Assembly (NCBI RefSeq): GCF_004212635.1
Contig: NZ_PSRT01000009.1
Location: 1-64,000 of the forward strand
Source of the DNA: Bradyrhizobium genosp. SA-3
GTDB taxonomy: Bacteria > Pseudomonadota > Alphaproteobacteria > Rhizobiales > Xanthobacteraceae
Direction: 5' to 3'
DNA length: 64,000 bases
Below the pieces are notes generated by a model, which was not told where the DNA came from, did not search any database, and was given only the letters and a program-made list of their open reading frames with translations. Below, piece by piece: positions 48,127 to 57,368 of this stretch; the first letter of the stretch is position 1, and each line of letters begins with the position of its first letter. Position numbers and translations under genes: made by a program.

Positions 48127-50121
48127 TCAGAGCTCCATACCGTCATTCGGGTCCATGGCGACTTGACGGGCGACACCGCGCATCTGCTGACGCATAAGTC
48201 GAGACCGGCGGACCGCATCTTCGTCGTCGTCAAGCACGGCGGCAAATTCCTCTGCGGGCGTCGGCTCGGTTGTTTCCTTGACGATCGCCACGTGATCAGG
48301 GAGTTCGGGCTCGCGGCGCAGGCCGCTGTTCGCCGTGTCCTCCTCTCCTTGCCCCCTGTCGGTTGGAGGCTGCGCCGGCTTCAGCGTTCCGCGCGCTGAC
48401 CATCCGTCCGTTCGCGATGATCGGCCGGCGCTCGCCGGATCGGGCGGCGGCAAAACCCGCTCGGTGAACCGCCGATCCTCGTAGTAGCGGACCTTCTTCG
48501 CCCGGATCGGCGGCGAGCCCGCCACCATGACGATCTCGTCCATCGGCGGAAGCTGCATGACCTCGCCCGGGGTCAAGAGCGGCCTGGCCGTCTCCTGCCG
48601 CGAGACCATAAGGTGACCCAGCCAAGGGTTCAACCTGTGCCCGGCGTAGTTCTTCATCGCCCGCATCTCGGTCGCCGTGCCCAGCGCGTCGGACACCCGC
48701 TTGGCGGTCCGCTCGTCGTTGGTCGCGAAGCTGACGCGGACGTGACAATTGTCGAGAATGGCGTTGTTCGGCCCGTAGGCCTTCTCGATTTGATTGAGCG
48801 ACTGCGCGATCAAAAAACTCTTGATGCCGTACCCCGCCATGAAAGCGAGCGCAGACTCGAAGAAATCAAGCCGCCCGAGTGCGGGGAACTCGTCGAGCAT
48901 CATCAGAACGCGATGCCGACGGTCGCGGGCGTGCAGATCTTCGGTCAGGCGACGACCAATCTGGTTCAGCACCAGACGGATCAGCGGCTTGGTCCGAGAA
49001 ATATCCGACGGTGGCACCACGAGGTAAAGCGTCGTCGGGCGGCTATCTGCGATCAGATCGGCAATCCGCCAGTCGCAGCGACAGGTCACCTGGGCCACCA
49101 CCGGATCGCGGTAGAGCCCAAGGAACGACATCGCGGTGGACAGGACGCCGGACCGTTCATTCTCGGATTTGTTGAGGAGTTCGCGCGCGGTCGAGGCGAC
49201 CACGGGATGAGCACCCTGCTCGCCAAGGTGCCGTGTGGTCATCATCGCCTTCAGCGTCGCCTCGATCGGCCGCTTCGGATCGGATAGGAAAGCTGCGACG
49301 CCGGCCAAGGTCTTGTCGGCCTCGGCATAGAGAACATGGAGTATGGCGCCGACCAGGAGCGAATGACTGGTCTTCTCCCAATGGTTTCGCTTGTCGAGCG
49401 AGCCTTCGGGGTCGACCAGAACGTCGGCCACATTCTGAACGTCGCGGATCTCCCATTCCCCGCGCCGGACTTCGAGGAGCGGATTGTAGGCTGAGGACTT
49501 CGGGTTGGTGGGGTCGAACAATAGGACGCGGCCATGCCGCGAGCGAAACCCAGCGGTCAGTTGCCAGTTCTCGCCTTTGATGTCGTGAACGATGGCCGAG
49601 CCGGGCCAAGCCAGCAATGAGGGGACGACAAGACCGACGCCTTTGCCGGAGCGGGTTGGTGCAAAACACAATACGTGCTCCGGTCCGTCATGGCGGAGGT
49701 AGTCGCGGTCGAGCTTGCCCAGCACCACACCGTCCGGACCGAGTAGGCCAGCCGCCCTCACCTCCTCCCGATCAGCCCAGCGCGCCGAACCATAGGTCTC
49801 GACATTCTTGGCTTCACGCGCGCGCCAAACCGACATGCCGATGGCCACCGCGATCGAAACGACGGTCCCCGACGCCGCGATGAAGGCGCCTTCGACAAAG
49901 ACGTGGGGTGCATAGGCGTCATAGACGAACCACCACCAGAAGAAGACGGGCGGGTAATAAACCTTGAAGCCCGACAGTTCGAACCAGGGGCGCCCAAGCT
50001 CCGGTTGCCAGGCGAGCCGCCAGGCCGTCCACTCGGTTGCGCCCCAGATGGCCAGCAAAACGATCAGACCGACAACGATCACCTGTCCCCAGAGGATTTT
50101 GGTTCCGGACATCCCGAACAC
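48127..50121 (-). CDS. traG: TraG, type IV coupling protein (VirD4-like)
   Basis: The product is 664 aa (661 if the second ATG is used). N-terminal membrane helices (VIVVGLIVLLAIWGA and others) are followed by Walker A APTRSGKGVGLVVPSLL and Walker B RVLMMLDEFPALGR. It recruits the relaxase-bound strand to the mating channel. It is encoded between the relaxase gene (27-nt gap) and the ribbon-helix-helix gene. Confidence 0.94.
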   Translation of the reverse strand: MFGMSGTKILWGQVIVVGLIVLLAIWGATEWTAWRLAWQPELGRPWFELSGFKVYYPPVFFWWWFVYDAYAPHVFVEGAFIAASGTVVSIAVAIGMSVWRAREAKNVETYGSARWADREEVRAAGLLGPDGVVLGKLDRDYLRHDGPEHVLCFAPTRSGKGVGLVVPSLLAWPGSAIVHDIKGENWQLTAGFRSRHGRVLLFDPTNPKSSAYNPLLEVRRGEWEIRDVQNVADVLVDPEGSLDKRNHWEKTSHSLLVGAILHVLYAEADKTLAGVAAFLSDPKRPIEATLKAMMTTRHLGEQGAHPVVASTARELLNKSENERSGVLSTAMSFLGLYRDPVVAQVTCRCDWRIADLIADSRPTTLYLVVPPSDISRTKPLIRLVLNQIGRRLTEDLHARDRRHRVLMMLDEFPALGRLDFFESALAFMAGYGIKSFLIAQSLNQIEKAYGPNNAILDNCHVRVSFATNDERTAKRVSDALGTATEMRAMKNYAGHRLNPWLGHLMVSRQETARPLLTPGEVMQLPPMDEIVMVAGSPPIRAKKVRYYEDRRFTERVLPPPDPASAGRSSRTDGWSARGTLKPAQPPTDRGQGEEDTANSGLRREPELPDHVAIVKETTEPTPAEEFAAVLDDDEDAVRRSRLMRQQMRGVARQVAMDPNDGMEL

Positions 50122-50148
50122 CCTTCCGCAACAGAATTGGAGAGATTG

Positions 50149-51912
50149 CTAGAGGCCGAGGTCGCGCTTGCGACCAAAGTCCCATTCAATGCCACCGCCA
50201 TCCTTCACGACGCCGGTGACGTGTTGGCCGAGCCTCTTTTCGAGTTCGCGCGACCAGGGCACGAGCTGGAAGCCGAGCCCATTATCGATCATGGCGAAGC
50301 GTCCCGAGGTGAGTGTCAATCGCTGGCGATACGTGCCCGCCAAATGCTCCCCGGAGTCAGGCTTCACGTAAGGCAGGTCGGTGTCGGCCGAGACTCTTGC
50401 GGCCACCTCGTCCAGTTCACGTCGGCGCAATGTGTTCAGGAGGTCGCGCTGCAAGGTGATGCGTTGGCCCTGCCTCCGCGCCAGGCCTTCCTGGATCAGA
50501 TGCTCGGCACGGGCTTCCATGGCGTCGCGGGTCTCGCGGCCGAATCCGCTGATGGCGAGCGGCATGGGGTCGCGTTCGACCAGCCGATGGTCGAGCCAGG
50601 TCGCCCCTCTCGCAGTGGTCTGCTCACGGAGATCGAGATCGGAACGGGTGGCGAGCACCACGGTGGGATGAGGATCGTCGGCTTGACCGAAGCGTCGCAC
50701 TTCGACGATGCCGCCGAGCGGTGGCGCCTGTTCAAAAGCCTCGACCCCTCGGAAGCGCACGTGATGCGCGCGTCCATCTGTTCCGTCGATCAGGGCGTAG
50801 GCCTCACCAGTCAGTTCGTCATGCAATCCACGGTCGACCAGTCGTCCGATAATCTGGGACGTCGGTTGTCCACCTTCGATGACGAAGTCGGCAACGCCGC
50901 GCGTGTCCCCACGCTCGGTAAAGGCGCGGTGCATGGTCTTGATGATGTCACCGCGCATGCCGAGATCGCGCAAGCTACGCTCGGCCTCGAGCCCGACCAT
51001 CCATTCCCCGGCTGCAGCGGATGCGGCAAGGCCCATCTTCTCCAGGTGTTGAAGGCGACCGACCATCAGGCGCCGGATCTCGGGATCAGACTTGCCGGGA
51101 TTCTCTGGACGAAGATCGATATAGCCGGTCTCATCTGCCGCCAGCCGGATCTCCCGATCGAGCCGCGTCCATCGTTCTGCCGTAACTTCCCTCTCCAGCG
51201 AATTGCGAATCTCGTGCTCCGGTTTTGGACCCAGTTCGATGGCGACCAGTTCCTCGGCGCGTGAGCGCAGGCCCTGGCTGATGTAGTCGCGGGAGATCAC
51301 GAGATCCGTCCCCTCCTCGTCTACTCCCCGAAGGAGAAGATGGACATGAGGGTTGTCGGTGTTCCAATGATCGACAGCCACCCAATCGAGCCGCGTACCG
51401 AGATCGGTCTCCATCTGCCGGGCGAGATCGCGGGTGAAGGCCTTGAGGTCAGTTATCTCGCCGGCGTCCTCGGGTGAGACGATGAACCTGAAATGATGCC
51501 GGTCGTCCTTGCACCTTTCTGCGAAAGCCGCACTGTCGGCTCGGTCGCTGCTGGCATCGAACATCTCGGCACGCTCACCACTCCGGGTCACCCCGTCGCG
51601 CTTCAGATATGAGAGGTGAGCGGTTAGTGGTGCTGAACGAAAGGCACGTCCTTTGTGCCGAACCACACGCGCCTTCACCACAACGCGCCGCGCCGGGCTG
51701 AACAATCTGGCGCGGCTAAAGGCGAGGCGCCCACGCCCGAACGTCGAGCGCCCATAGGCCGCCGAACGCCTGCCAGTCGGAGTCTGCCCCGACGTGTGTC
51801 CCGCTTCATTCGCCGCCCGCAGCACCTGGTTGATGAAGCTCTTGGGCTTCGGCGCGCGAGTACTGCGGATGCGCCCAGGCCGAATACGCAGGTCGCTGTC
51901 GCCTGCCGTCAT
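50149..51912 (-). CDS. Conjugative relaxase (DUF3363/RlxS-like)
   Basis: The product is 587 aa. The metal-binding His motif is WVAVDHWNTDNPHVHLLLRG, the hallmark of VirD2-like relaxases, and the C-terminal DUF3363 region is present. It resembles RlxS of Mesorhizobium symbiosis ICEs. It nicks oriT and pilots the strand. It is transcribed away from a strong dyad at 52018-52050 that may be its target. The basic N-terminus before KARVVRHKG may be partly non-coding. Confidence 0.92.
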   Translation of the reverse strand: MTAGDSDLRIRPGRIRSTRAPKPKSFINQVLRAANEAGHTSGQTPTGRRSAAYGRSTFGRGRLAFSRARLFSPARRVVVKARVVRHKGRAFRSAPLTAHLSYLKRDGVTRSGERAEMFDASSDRADSAAFAERCKDDRHHFRFIVSPEDAGEITDLKAFTRDLARQMETDLGTRLDWVAVDHWNTDNPHVHLLLRGVDEEGTDLVISRDYISQGLRSRAEELVAIELGPKPEHEIRNSLEREVTAERWTRLDREIRLAADETGYIDLRPENPGKSDPEIRRLMVGRLQHLEKMGLAASAAAGEWMVGLEAERSLRDLGMRGDIIKTMHRAFTERGDTRGVADFVIEGGQPTSQIIGRLVDRGLHDELTGEAYALIDGTDGRAHHVRFRGVEAFEQAPPLGGIVEVRRFGQADDPHPTVVLATRSDLDLREQTTARGATWLDHRLVERDPMPLAISGFGRETRDAMEARAEHLIQEGLARRQGQRITLQRDLLNTLRRRELDEVAARVSADTDLPYVKPDSGEHLAGTYRQRLTLTSGRFAMIDNGLGFQLVPWSRELEKRLGQHVTGVVKDGGGIEWDFGRKRDLGL

Positions 51913-52017
51913 GGCAGAGCTCCCCAGAGATCAAAAGCGCTCACGGTGCCGAAAACGCCTTTGATTGTGTTCGTCAAAATGCGCGGCGCGGCACGCGCCC
52001 CGACCGACCGGCACGCC

Positions 52018-52050
52018 CGAACCCAAGCCATGTCAATGGCTTGCGGTTCG
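52018..52050. other. Candidate oriT inverted repeat
   Basis: The left arm 52018-52031 and right arm 52036-52050 pair over 14 bases with one bulged G, around a GTCA loop; the core is CAAGCCAT/ATGGCTTG. The site lies in the 260-nt gap just upstream of the relaxase gene, the place of oriT in comparable elements. A nic site cannot be read directly. Confidence 0.55.
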
Positions 52051-52173
52051 ACCGGCGAGCCCCTTTTATCTCGCCGTCGTGCTGTCGTGCCGTAAGCGTC
52101 CGAATCCTGCACGACTTTCCGAGAGCGCGCTGTCGTTCCATATCGGGTTCCTTGCTGCATTGGAGGATCTCCG

Positions 52174-53040
52174 GTGGGTACGGAATATTTCAAGAACGAA
52201 GCGCGTCGTTCTTTTTGGTCGGTACACGTTGAAGCATGGCGGCGAAGCGGTCTCAGCAAGCGCAAAAATTGTCGTCAGCATCGTCTAAATGGCGGCACAT
52301 TCGATCGTTGGCTGCGGACCGATGCTGAACCGCTGAAAATACGTGCGGAATTGCGTCGCGAGGAACGTCGGGAGCGGCTCCGCAAGAAGCGGAGTCCGGT
52401 GTCCAAGGACCAGCGCTGCAGAGCCGTCCAAGCGTTCCGAGCGATGCATGTTGAAGCGATGGGATGGTGCGGTCTGAGCATGCAGGCTTATGCCCGGGCT
52501 CACGGCATATCGCAGCACAGCCTGAGGCGGTGGCGCGATCTGATCGACTCGAATGAGGTGGAAATCGACTGGCGGGCGCATCTTCATCCGAGTGCCCGCC
52601 CACCAATAAGCACTAGTGCTAGCAGCGCTGCTAAGCAGTCCGTCACCGGAACGCACTTGACAGATGCGCCAATCGGGAAACCGCCGAGCGATGTACGCGC
52701 CAACCGCCGTCGCTTCAGTGACGAGGAAAGCTCACGATCATGCGCGAGTCCCAGCTCCCTGGCGCCACCGCCGCCGAGATTTGCCGGCGCCACGGCATCG
52801 TCAGCAGCATGTTGTTCCGCTGGCGGGTCCAGTTCGGGTTCAACAAGAGTGCGGACGAAGTTGGCGGCTGTGAAGGTCGCCGGAGCGCAATCCGAAACGC
52901 TCGTCCTGAACGATCTGTTGCAGCCGCCCGACGGCATGACGGTTATCGAATTGGACGAAGGGCGTCGCGTCTTCGCACCGATCGGCAGCGATCCGGATGC
53001 AGTCCGTCGCCGCGTTATTGAGCGGGAGAGCGCCCGATGA
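52174..53040 (+). pseudogene. IS66 TnpA, two compensating frameshifts
   Basis: There is a GTG start with AGGAG upstream. The N-terminal half (GTEYFKNEARRSFWSVHVEA, then HLHPSARPPISTSASSAAK) is normal IS66 TnpA. Between about 52730 and 52850 the conserved helix-turn-helix part (TAAEICRRHGIVSSMLFRWR) is in a different frame, and then the first frame resumes to VRRRVIERESAR. Two single-base indels of opposite sign explain this. The continuous frame therefore has a scrambled DNA-binding segment. Confidence 0.8.
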
Positions 53041-53468
53041 TGGCCACGCGGCGCGCACTCGCCAAGCCGATCGTTGACAGCCTTCGCCTTTGGCTCGAGG
53101 TGCAGCTCCCGCAGCTGCCCGGCCGCGGCAGTCTCGCCGAAGCGATCCGGTATGCGCTGTCGCGCTGGGATGGATTGACCCGCTTCCTCCATGACGGCCG
53201 CATCGAGCTCGACACGAACCCTGTCGAGCGGGCGATCCGACCTGTGGCGCTCGGCCGCAAGAACCATCTCTTTGGCGGTAGCGACGGCGGCGGAGAACGA
53301 TGGGCAATCCTCTGTTTGCTGATCGAGACGTGCAAGTTCAACGACGTTGAGCCTTACGCATACCTGCGCGACGTGCTGCAGCGTATGGGCGACGGACATC
53401 CCATCAACCGCCTCGGCGAACTTCTGACGTGGAACTGGAGCTCCGCGGGACCCGCCGCCAACGTCTGA
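53037..53468 (+). pseudogene. IS66 TnpC transposase, C-terminal fragment
   Basis: The frame gives about 143 residues starting inside the transposase domain (ATRRALAKPIVDSLRLWLE) and including the conserved DTNPVERAIRPVALGRKNHL and GSDGGGERWAILCLLIETCK. It begins exactly at the end of tnpA, which shows the deletion of tnpB and of the 5' two thirds of tnpC. Confidence 0.85.
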
Positions 53469-53577
53469 GCAAGGCCAGACTCGCGCTAAACGACGAGACC
53501 GCGGGTAATTGCAATTGTCGTCCTTTGTAACGATATTACATGACGTTCCAAAATTGCGATGTGATGGGGTTATAGAG

Positions 53578-53802
53578 GTGACGCAGTCTTCCCGAGACGG
53601 GGCGGATGCCAAGCTGCTCTCCGAGGCGATTGCGGCGCTTCGTGAGTTGGTCTTACGCGCACAAGACGCCACAGACGAGTCGTTTGACGACGGCCATTCG
53701 GTTGATACTTGGAAGAGCAAGGAATTCCGTGCTGCGATTGAGCGTGCCGAAGCAGTGATCGCGAAGGCGGAAGCTGCCATAGCCAAGTCCAGCACGGAGT
53801 AG
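53578..53802 (+). CDS. Small hypothetical protein
   Basis: The product is 74 aa from a GTG start; an upstream extension to 53509 is possible but poor. It is helical and charged, with an alanine-rich C-terminal repeat (AEAVIAKAEAAIAKSSTE). No family is recognised. It lies between the IS66 remnant and the convergent transglycosylase gene. Confidence 0.4.
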   Translation: MTQSSRDGADAKLLSEAIAALRELVLRAQDATDESFDDGHSVDTWKSKEFRAAIERAEAVIAKAEAAIAKSSTE

Positions 53803-53965
53803 GGGTTATCTGAGTCGGTGCATTGCCGCCGGAGGCCGTTAGGCACGTCAAGGCCCGACGTCATGTGCAGCCCCCGGACGCATACTGCCATGCCTCCCCA
53901 CTGCGCGCGCCTTTCCGCCCAGTCTTCTCCAGGCCGCGCTAATGCATGCGAGCTTGCGCATTCGC

Positions 53966-54688
53966 TCATCGCGAGCCTCCCGCGTCAGATCTCAGGACGA
54001 ACAATCCTGTTGTCTGTGGCGCAATGGCCGAAATGTCGTGGACGGAGGCGGCCGTTGGAGCTCGGTTCGTTGGGCGCCCAAGCTGCAGCCGGGCCGCGGT
54101 CCTTGAACTTTCAGACCGCGCAACGAAGAGCGCTCCCCCCGATGGCCGCAGACTTGCAACTGCACCGGAACCTACAATGGCGCCACCGATGATCGGCACT
54201 AGCTTCTGCAGATAGATCTGGGTTTCAGCGGGCAATGGACGGCCTGCGAGATGCTGTTCGTAGCGAGTAGGTCCTGCGTTGTAGGCCGCGAGGAAGCCCA
54301 GTGAACCGTACCGGTCGTGCAGCTCGCGAAGGTACGCTGTCCCAGCAAGAATATTGTCATGGGGATCGTAGGCATCGTCGCCAAGGTCGTACCGCAGACG
54401 TAGCTCTGCCCATGTCTTTGGCATTATCTGCATCAGCCCCATGGCACCTTTCGGTGACCTGGCACGCACGTCTTGGGCGCTTTCGACGTCCAGGACTGCG
54501 CGTATCCAGCGCACCGGCACGCCGAAGCGACGCGAGGCTCGCTCGACAAACTCCGCAAACGGATCGGCAGCTCGATGACTCGCTGAAGGCTCCGCGGGTC
54601 GCGTCTCGGCGGCAGCGGCGGCGTTACTCACGGTCAGCGCAATGAACAACAATACGACAGCGCGCAGGCTCCCCCCGAACAAACGCAT
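53966..54688 (-). CDS. Lytic transglycosylase (VirB1/TrbN-like)
   Basis: The product is 240 aa. A hydrophobic signal region (LRAVVLLFIALTVSNAAAAA) is followed by an SLT domain with the catalytic Glu in AVLDVESAQDV, and SPKGAMGLMQIMPKTWAELR and FLAAYNAGPTRYE. It opens peptidoglycan locally for the mating channel. The start MRLFGGSL is chosen for the signal peptide; upstream in-frame residues are not family-like. The C-terminal 60 residues are of low complexity. Confidence 0.88.
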   Translation of the reverse strand: MRLFGGSLRAVVLLFIALTVSNAAAAAETRPAEPSASHRAADPFAEFVERASRRFGVPVRWIRAVLDVESAQDVRARSPKGAMGLMQIMPKTWAELRLRYDLGDDAYDPHDNILAGTAYLRELHDRYGSLGFLAAYNAGPTRYEQHLAGRPLPAETQIYLQKLVPIIGGAIVGSGAVASLRPSGGALFVARSESSRTAARLQLGRPTNRAPTAASVHDISAIAPQTTGLFVLRSDAGGSR

Positions 54689-54861
54689 GCGTGCCGCCGT
54701 GCTCGCGCCCATCCAGGGTAAAGCCGCTTCGCGCTGGCCATTCGGCCGCCCTGGACCGCTGCTGCGCGCAACGGCCGCGCAAGCGTTGGTCGGGACGGAG
54801 GAATGGTGCAGCACTCGGCCGAACGGAGGAATGGCTGCTCGGAAGCTCAATACGGGCACCA

Positions 54862-55374
54862 TCAATCCTCCCAGGTCCACACCGGCCGCGCTCGGCCAAT
54901 GACAGCCGATGCCGGCAGGAGCCCGAAATAGCGGCCATCCAGCGAGCTGGTGGACTGCCAGTTCATGACAAAGAGTTCGCCGTCTCCGACGACGCGGCAG
55001 CCCTGCCAGATCGGGAGGGGGCGACCACGGCCGTCGCGATCTCGGGCTTCGCCCATTTCGATGGCGTCAACCGAAATGGTGAGCCCACTTCGACAAACGG
55101 TCTGCCCGTGAAGCGCCAGCACGCGTTTGAGCATCGGCAATCCGGCTGGCAGATAGCCGTTCAGGTCGAGGAAGATCGCGAGCGGCTCCGGTGGCTGCAC
55201 CGCGAGGAGTTCCGTAACGAATAGTTTGTCCGCCGGCTGCACACGATAGAGCCCGATCGGTACGCTCTCGGATGCATTCCAGATGTAGGCCGGCGTAATC
55301 TCCAGAACGATTGGTGCGAAAAGTGCGACGGCACCGCACAGCATCGTGGTCAACGTGTTGAGCCGCGGTGTCAT
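54862..55374 (-). CDS. traF: TraF, conjugal transfer S26 peptidase
   Basis: The product is 170 aa. An N-terminal membrane helix (LCGAVALFAPIVLEITPAYI) precedes the catalytic Ser in NASESVPIGLYRV, and the Lys lies in MLKRVLALHGQTV; this is the TraF/LepB family. TraF processes and cyclises the TrbC pilin. The ATG overlaps the DUF2840 stop (ATGA). Confidence 0.9.
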   Translation of the reverse strand: MTPRLNTLTTMLCGAVALFAPIVLEITPAYIWNASESVPIGLYRVQPADKLFVTELLAVQPPEPLAIFLDLNGYLPAGLPMLKRVLALHGQTVCRSGLTISVDAIEMGEARDRDGRGRPLPIWQGCRVVGDGELFVMNWQSTSSLDGRYFGLLPASAVIGRARPVWTWED

Positions 55375-55835
55375 CGCATCACCCTCTGCCGGTGAAGCCA
55401 TGCCTGGTGGCGGGCTTTCGTGTAGGTGCGCGGGTTTTCGTTGACGGACAGGCGGTTGTGAACGTGATGCCAATGATCAGGCGCGACATCAGCCGGATCG
55501 ATGCCCAGCGCCTCGATGGAGTCGGTCATCTGCAGCACCCGTTCTACTTTTGGCCAACCTGAGAGTCGCAACAAAATCGCTCCGCCGGGCTTCACATACG
55601 GCACGGTCGAGCAGCGCTGTCCCGCCGCGACCGCGCGCAATATGTCGATCCGCGAAATGATCGTGCCAAAGTCATTGGAGGTCCAACGGACGAACGCAAA
55701 GATGCTGCCGGGTGCAAATGACAGGACACGCCGGTGACGATCAATCTTCCGTTCTTCGACAACGCGACCGAACCGAATGCGATTTTCGATGCGCTTCTCG
55801 AGCCACAACACTTCCACTTCGGTGAGATCGCTCAT
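55371..55835 (-). CDS. DUF2840 family protein
   Basis: The product is 154 aa. LTEVEVLWLEKRIENRIRFG and RLSVNENPRTYTKARHQAWL are typical of DUF2840, which sits between parA and traF in proteobacterial ICEs. Function unknown. Here parA is missing upstream: the gene is followed (in the upstream direction) only by a short non-coding stretch and the iterons. Confidence 0.87.
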   Translation of the reverse strand: MSDLTEVEVLWLEKRIENRIRFGRVVEERKIDRHRRVLSFAPGSIFAFVRWTSNDFGTIISRIDILRAVAAGQRCSTVPYVKPGGAILLRLSGWPKVERVLQMTDSIEALGIDPADVAPDHWHHVHNRLSVNENPRTYTKARHQAWLHRQRVMR

Positions 55836-56054
55836 GCCGCCGCTCCGTGAAGCTGGAACCGGAAGCCGTGAGCTTTGGGGTTGGTGGAGATCGTGTGCGA
55901 CTTCTGAAAGCGAACAGGACTGACGGCCCGCCATTGCCAGTCGCCTCGAATGCGGCTTGTGGTCTCGTCCGTTAGAAGAAATCCGAAGGATTTCTGGTTA
56001 GTAAAGTTAGAGCGGCCGGAAAGCGCGGAGAAACAAGCTCTTAGGCTTGATTCT

Positions 56055-56119
56055 GGTCCCCGATAGCACGAGGATCGGGTCCCCGATAGCACGAGGGTTG
56101 CGGTCCCCGATAGCACGAG
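56055..56119. repeat. Three 18-bp iterons next to repA
   Basis: The word GGTCCCCGATAGCACGAG occurs at 56055-56072, 56078-56095 and 56102-56119, without mismatch, with a 23-24 base period (about two helical turns). It lies directly beyond the repA stop. This is the arrangement of an iteron-type replication origin or initiator autoregulation site. A near copy lies at 59039-59054. Confidence 0.82.
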
Positions 56120-56124
56120 TTGAT

Positions 56125-57006
56125 TCACAGGTTGTCCTCCGAATTTGGGATGAAACCGCGCCGGCGCAGGCGTGCCGTTAAGGGATCGACAGGCCTAGGC
56201 GCGAAGTTGAGCCGCTCGGCACCGTTCCGGTCGCGTGTGAGCACGAGCTGATAGCCGGGCAATGTCTGACGTTGGACGATTTGACGTACGTCGTAAGCAA
56301 AGTGCTTAAGCGGCGAGAGGATGCCGGACTTGGCATGGAGATGCACAAGATCAAAACTCCAGCCGCCGTCCTGCCGACCGCCGTGCTTGCGCACAAGGCG
56401 ATAAAGCCAGCGCTCAAGCCCGCCCGTCAGCTCGAAATAGGCGCGGTCGATCGTCAGCACGAGCGCGTCATCGATGACGCCCGCATAGAACCAATCAGGG
56501 AGGATCAATTCGAGCCCGAATGGGCGGCCATTTTCATCGGCCGTTTCCTTCCACTCGTTGATCCAGGAGAACCGATGCCGCCGCCGTTCTGTTGGCTGGC
56601 GGATCGACGTCAGCACGGTCGTTGACTGCAGTCTGTCGAGACCCGCCTTCAGCCGGTCATAGTCACGCGCGCTGGTGCCACGGCCGACGAACGTCAAAAT
56701 CTCGTAAGGCGTAGCAGCCATCAGGCGCGACGTCTTCAGGCCGGCGTCACGGGCTTCGACGATCTGGGAAGCGGCCCAGATCAGAACGTCTGCATCCCAG
56801 ATGGTCGCCATGCCGTGTTTGGGCACAGCCTCGACCCGAATTGCGATCGCACCGGCACGGAAATCGATCGGCACGATCCGTTTGGTCTTTGCCAGCGAGA
56901 AGAACGGATAAGCCATCAGATCCTGCGCGTCGCGGGGCGCGAGATCGCCGGGCAGCGCCCGAAAGAGCTCAAGCTGATCCAGCTCGGAATGGTGTTTGCG
57001 CCGCAT
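56125..57006 (-). CDS. RepA-like replication initiator of the ICE
   Basis: The product is 293 aa, starting MRRKHHSELDQLELFRALPG; an earlier ATG at 57051 is possible. It is the RPA-type replication initiator found in rhizobial and other ICEs (FFSLAKTKRIVPIDFRAGAI, then DRAYFELTGGLERWLYRLVR). It probably supports transient replication of the excised circle, acting on the adjacent iterons. It follows the AlpA-like gene. Confidence 0.85.
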   Translation of the reverse strand: MRRKHHSELDQLELFRALPGDLAPRDAQDLMAYPFFSLAKTKRIVPIDFRAGAIAIRVEAVPKHGMATIWDADVLIWAASQIVEARDAGLKTSRLMAATPYEILTFVGRGTSARDYDRLKAGLDRLQSTTVLTSIRQPTERRRHRFSWINEWKETADENGRPFGLELILPDWFYAGVIDDALVLTIDRAYFELTGGLERWLYRLVRKHGGRQDGGWSFDLVHLHAKSGILSPLKHFAYDVRQIVQRQTLPGYQLVLTRDRNGAERLNFAPRPVDPLTARLRRRGFIPNSEDNL

Positions 57007-57028
57007 GGTCACTGCCTTCACGCGGCGA

Positions 57029-57310
57029 TCAGCGGCGTTCCTGGCCCGCATACGGGCGCAGCACCGGGTGCTTCTTGGCCGGCAGCACGGTCCCCTTCCC
57101 CGGGTCCGACGTCGACGTCTTGGCGCCGAGGTCGGCCCACGCTTTCAGGTCATCTACGGCGTAGACGACACGTCCGCCAATCTTTCGATACGTCGGTCCG
57201 GTGCCGTATGTGCGGTGCTTCTCTAGCGTGCGACCGGAGAGGCCAAGATAGCGCGCAGCCTCCGGGGTACGCAGGAAGCGCGGGGGTAGACCGGCCATCG
57301 GATCGGGCAT
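57029..57310 (-). CDS. AlpA/excisionase-like helix-turn-helix protein
   Basis: The product is 93 aa starting MPDPMAGLPPRFLRTPEAAR, with GGAG eight bases upstream. RTPEAARYLGLSGRTLEKHR and TYRKIGGRVVYAVDDLKAW form the winged MerR-like helix-turn-helix of excisionase/AlpA proteins. It could be a recombination directionality factor or a regulator of repA just downstream. Confidence 0.82.
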   Translation of the reverse strand: MPDPMAGLPPRFLRTPEAARYLGLSGRTLEKHRTYGTGPTYRKIGGRVVYAVDDLKAWADLGAKTSTSDPGKGTVLPAKKHPVLRPYAGQERR

Positions 57311-57368
57311 TTGAGAACTCCAGGAGGACAGCGCACCACGCATGGCGGCGCCGGCGTGTGTGCGGTCA

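Larger units (their letters stand above)
52092..53500 (+). mobile_element. IS66-family element, internally deleted remnant
   Basis: The left end (GTAAGCGTCCGAATCCTGCA) looks like an IS66 terminal repeat. tnpA follows, and then the sequence jumps directly into the last third of tnpC. tnpB and most of tnpC are gone, and no matching right-end repeat is found. The element is dead. It lies just right of the candidate oriT, so it may have displaced neighbouring ICE sequence. Confidence 0.8.

Noticed and set aside
49903..51264. 453-codon plus-strand frame opposite the relaxase gene
   Set aside because: Complementary to conserved relaxase codons, with no ribosome site and no domain.
56055..56119. 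Three direct repeats considered as a small CRISPR array
   Set aside because: The units are 18 bp with 5-6-bp spacers, directly beside repA. That is an iteron pattern, and spacer length and cas genes do not fit.
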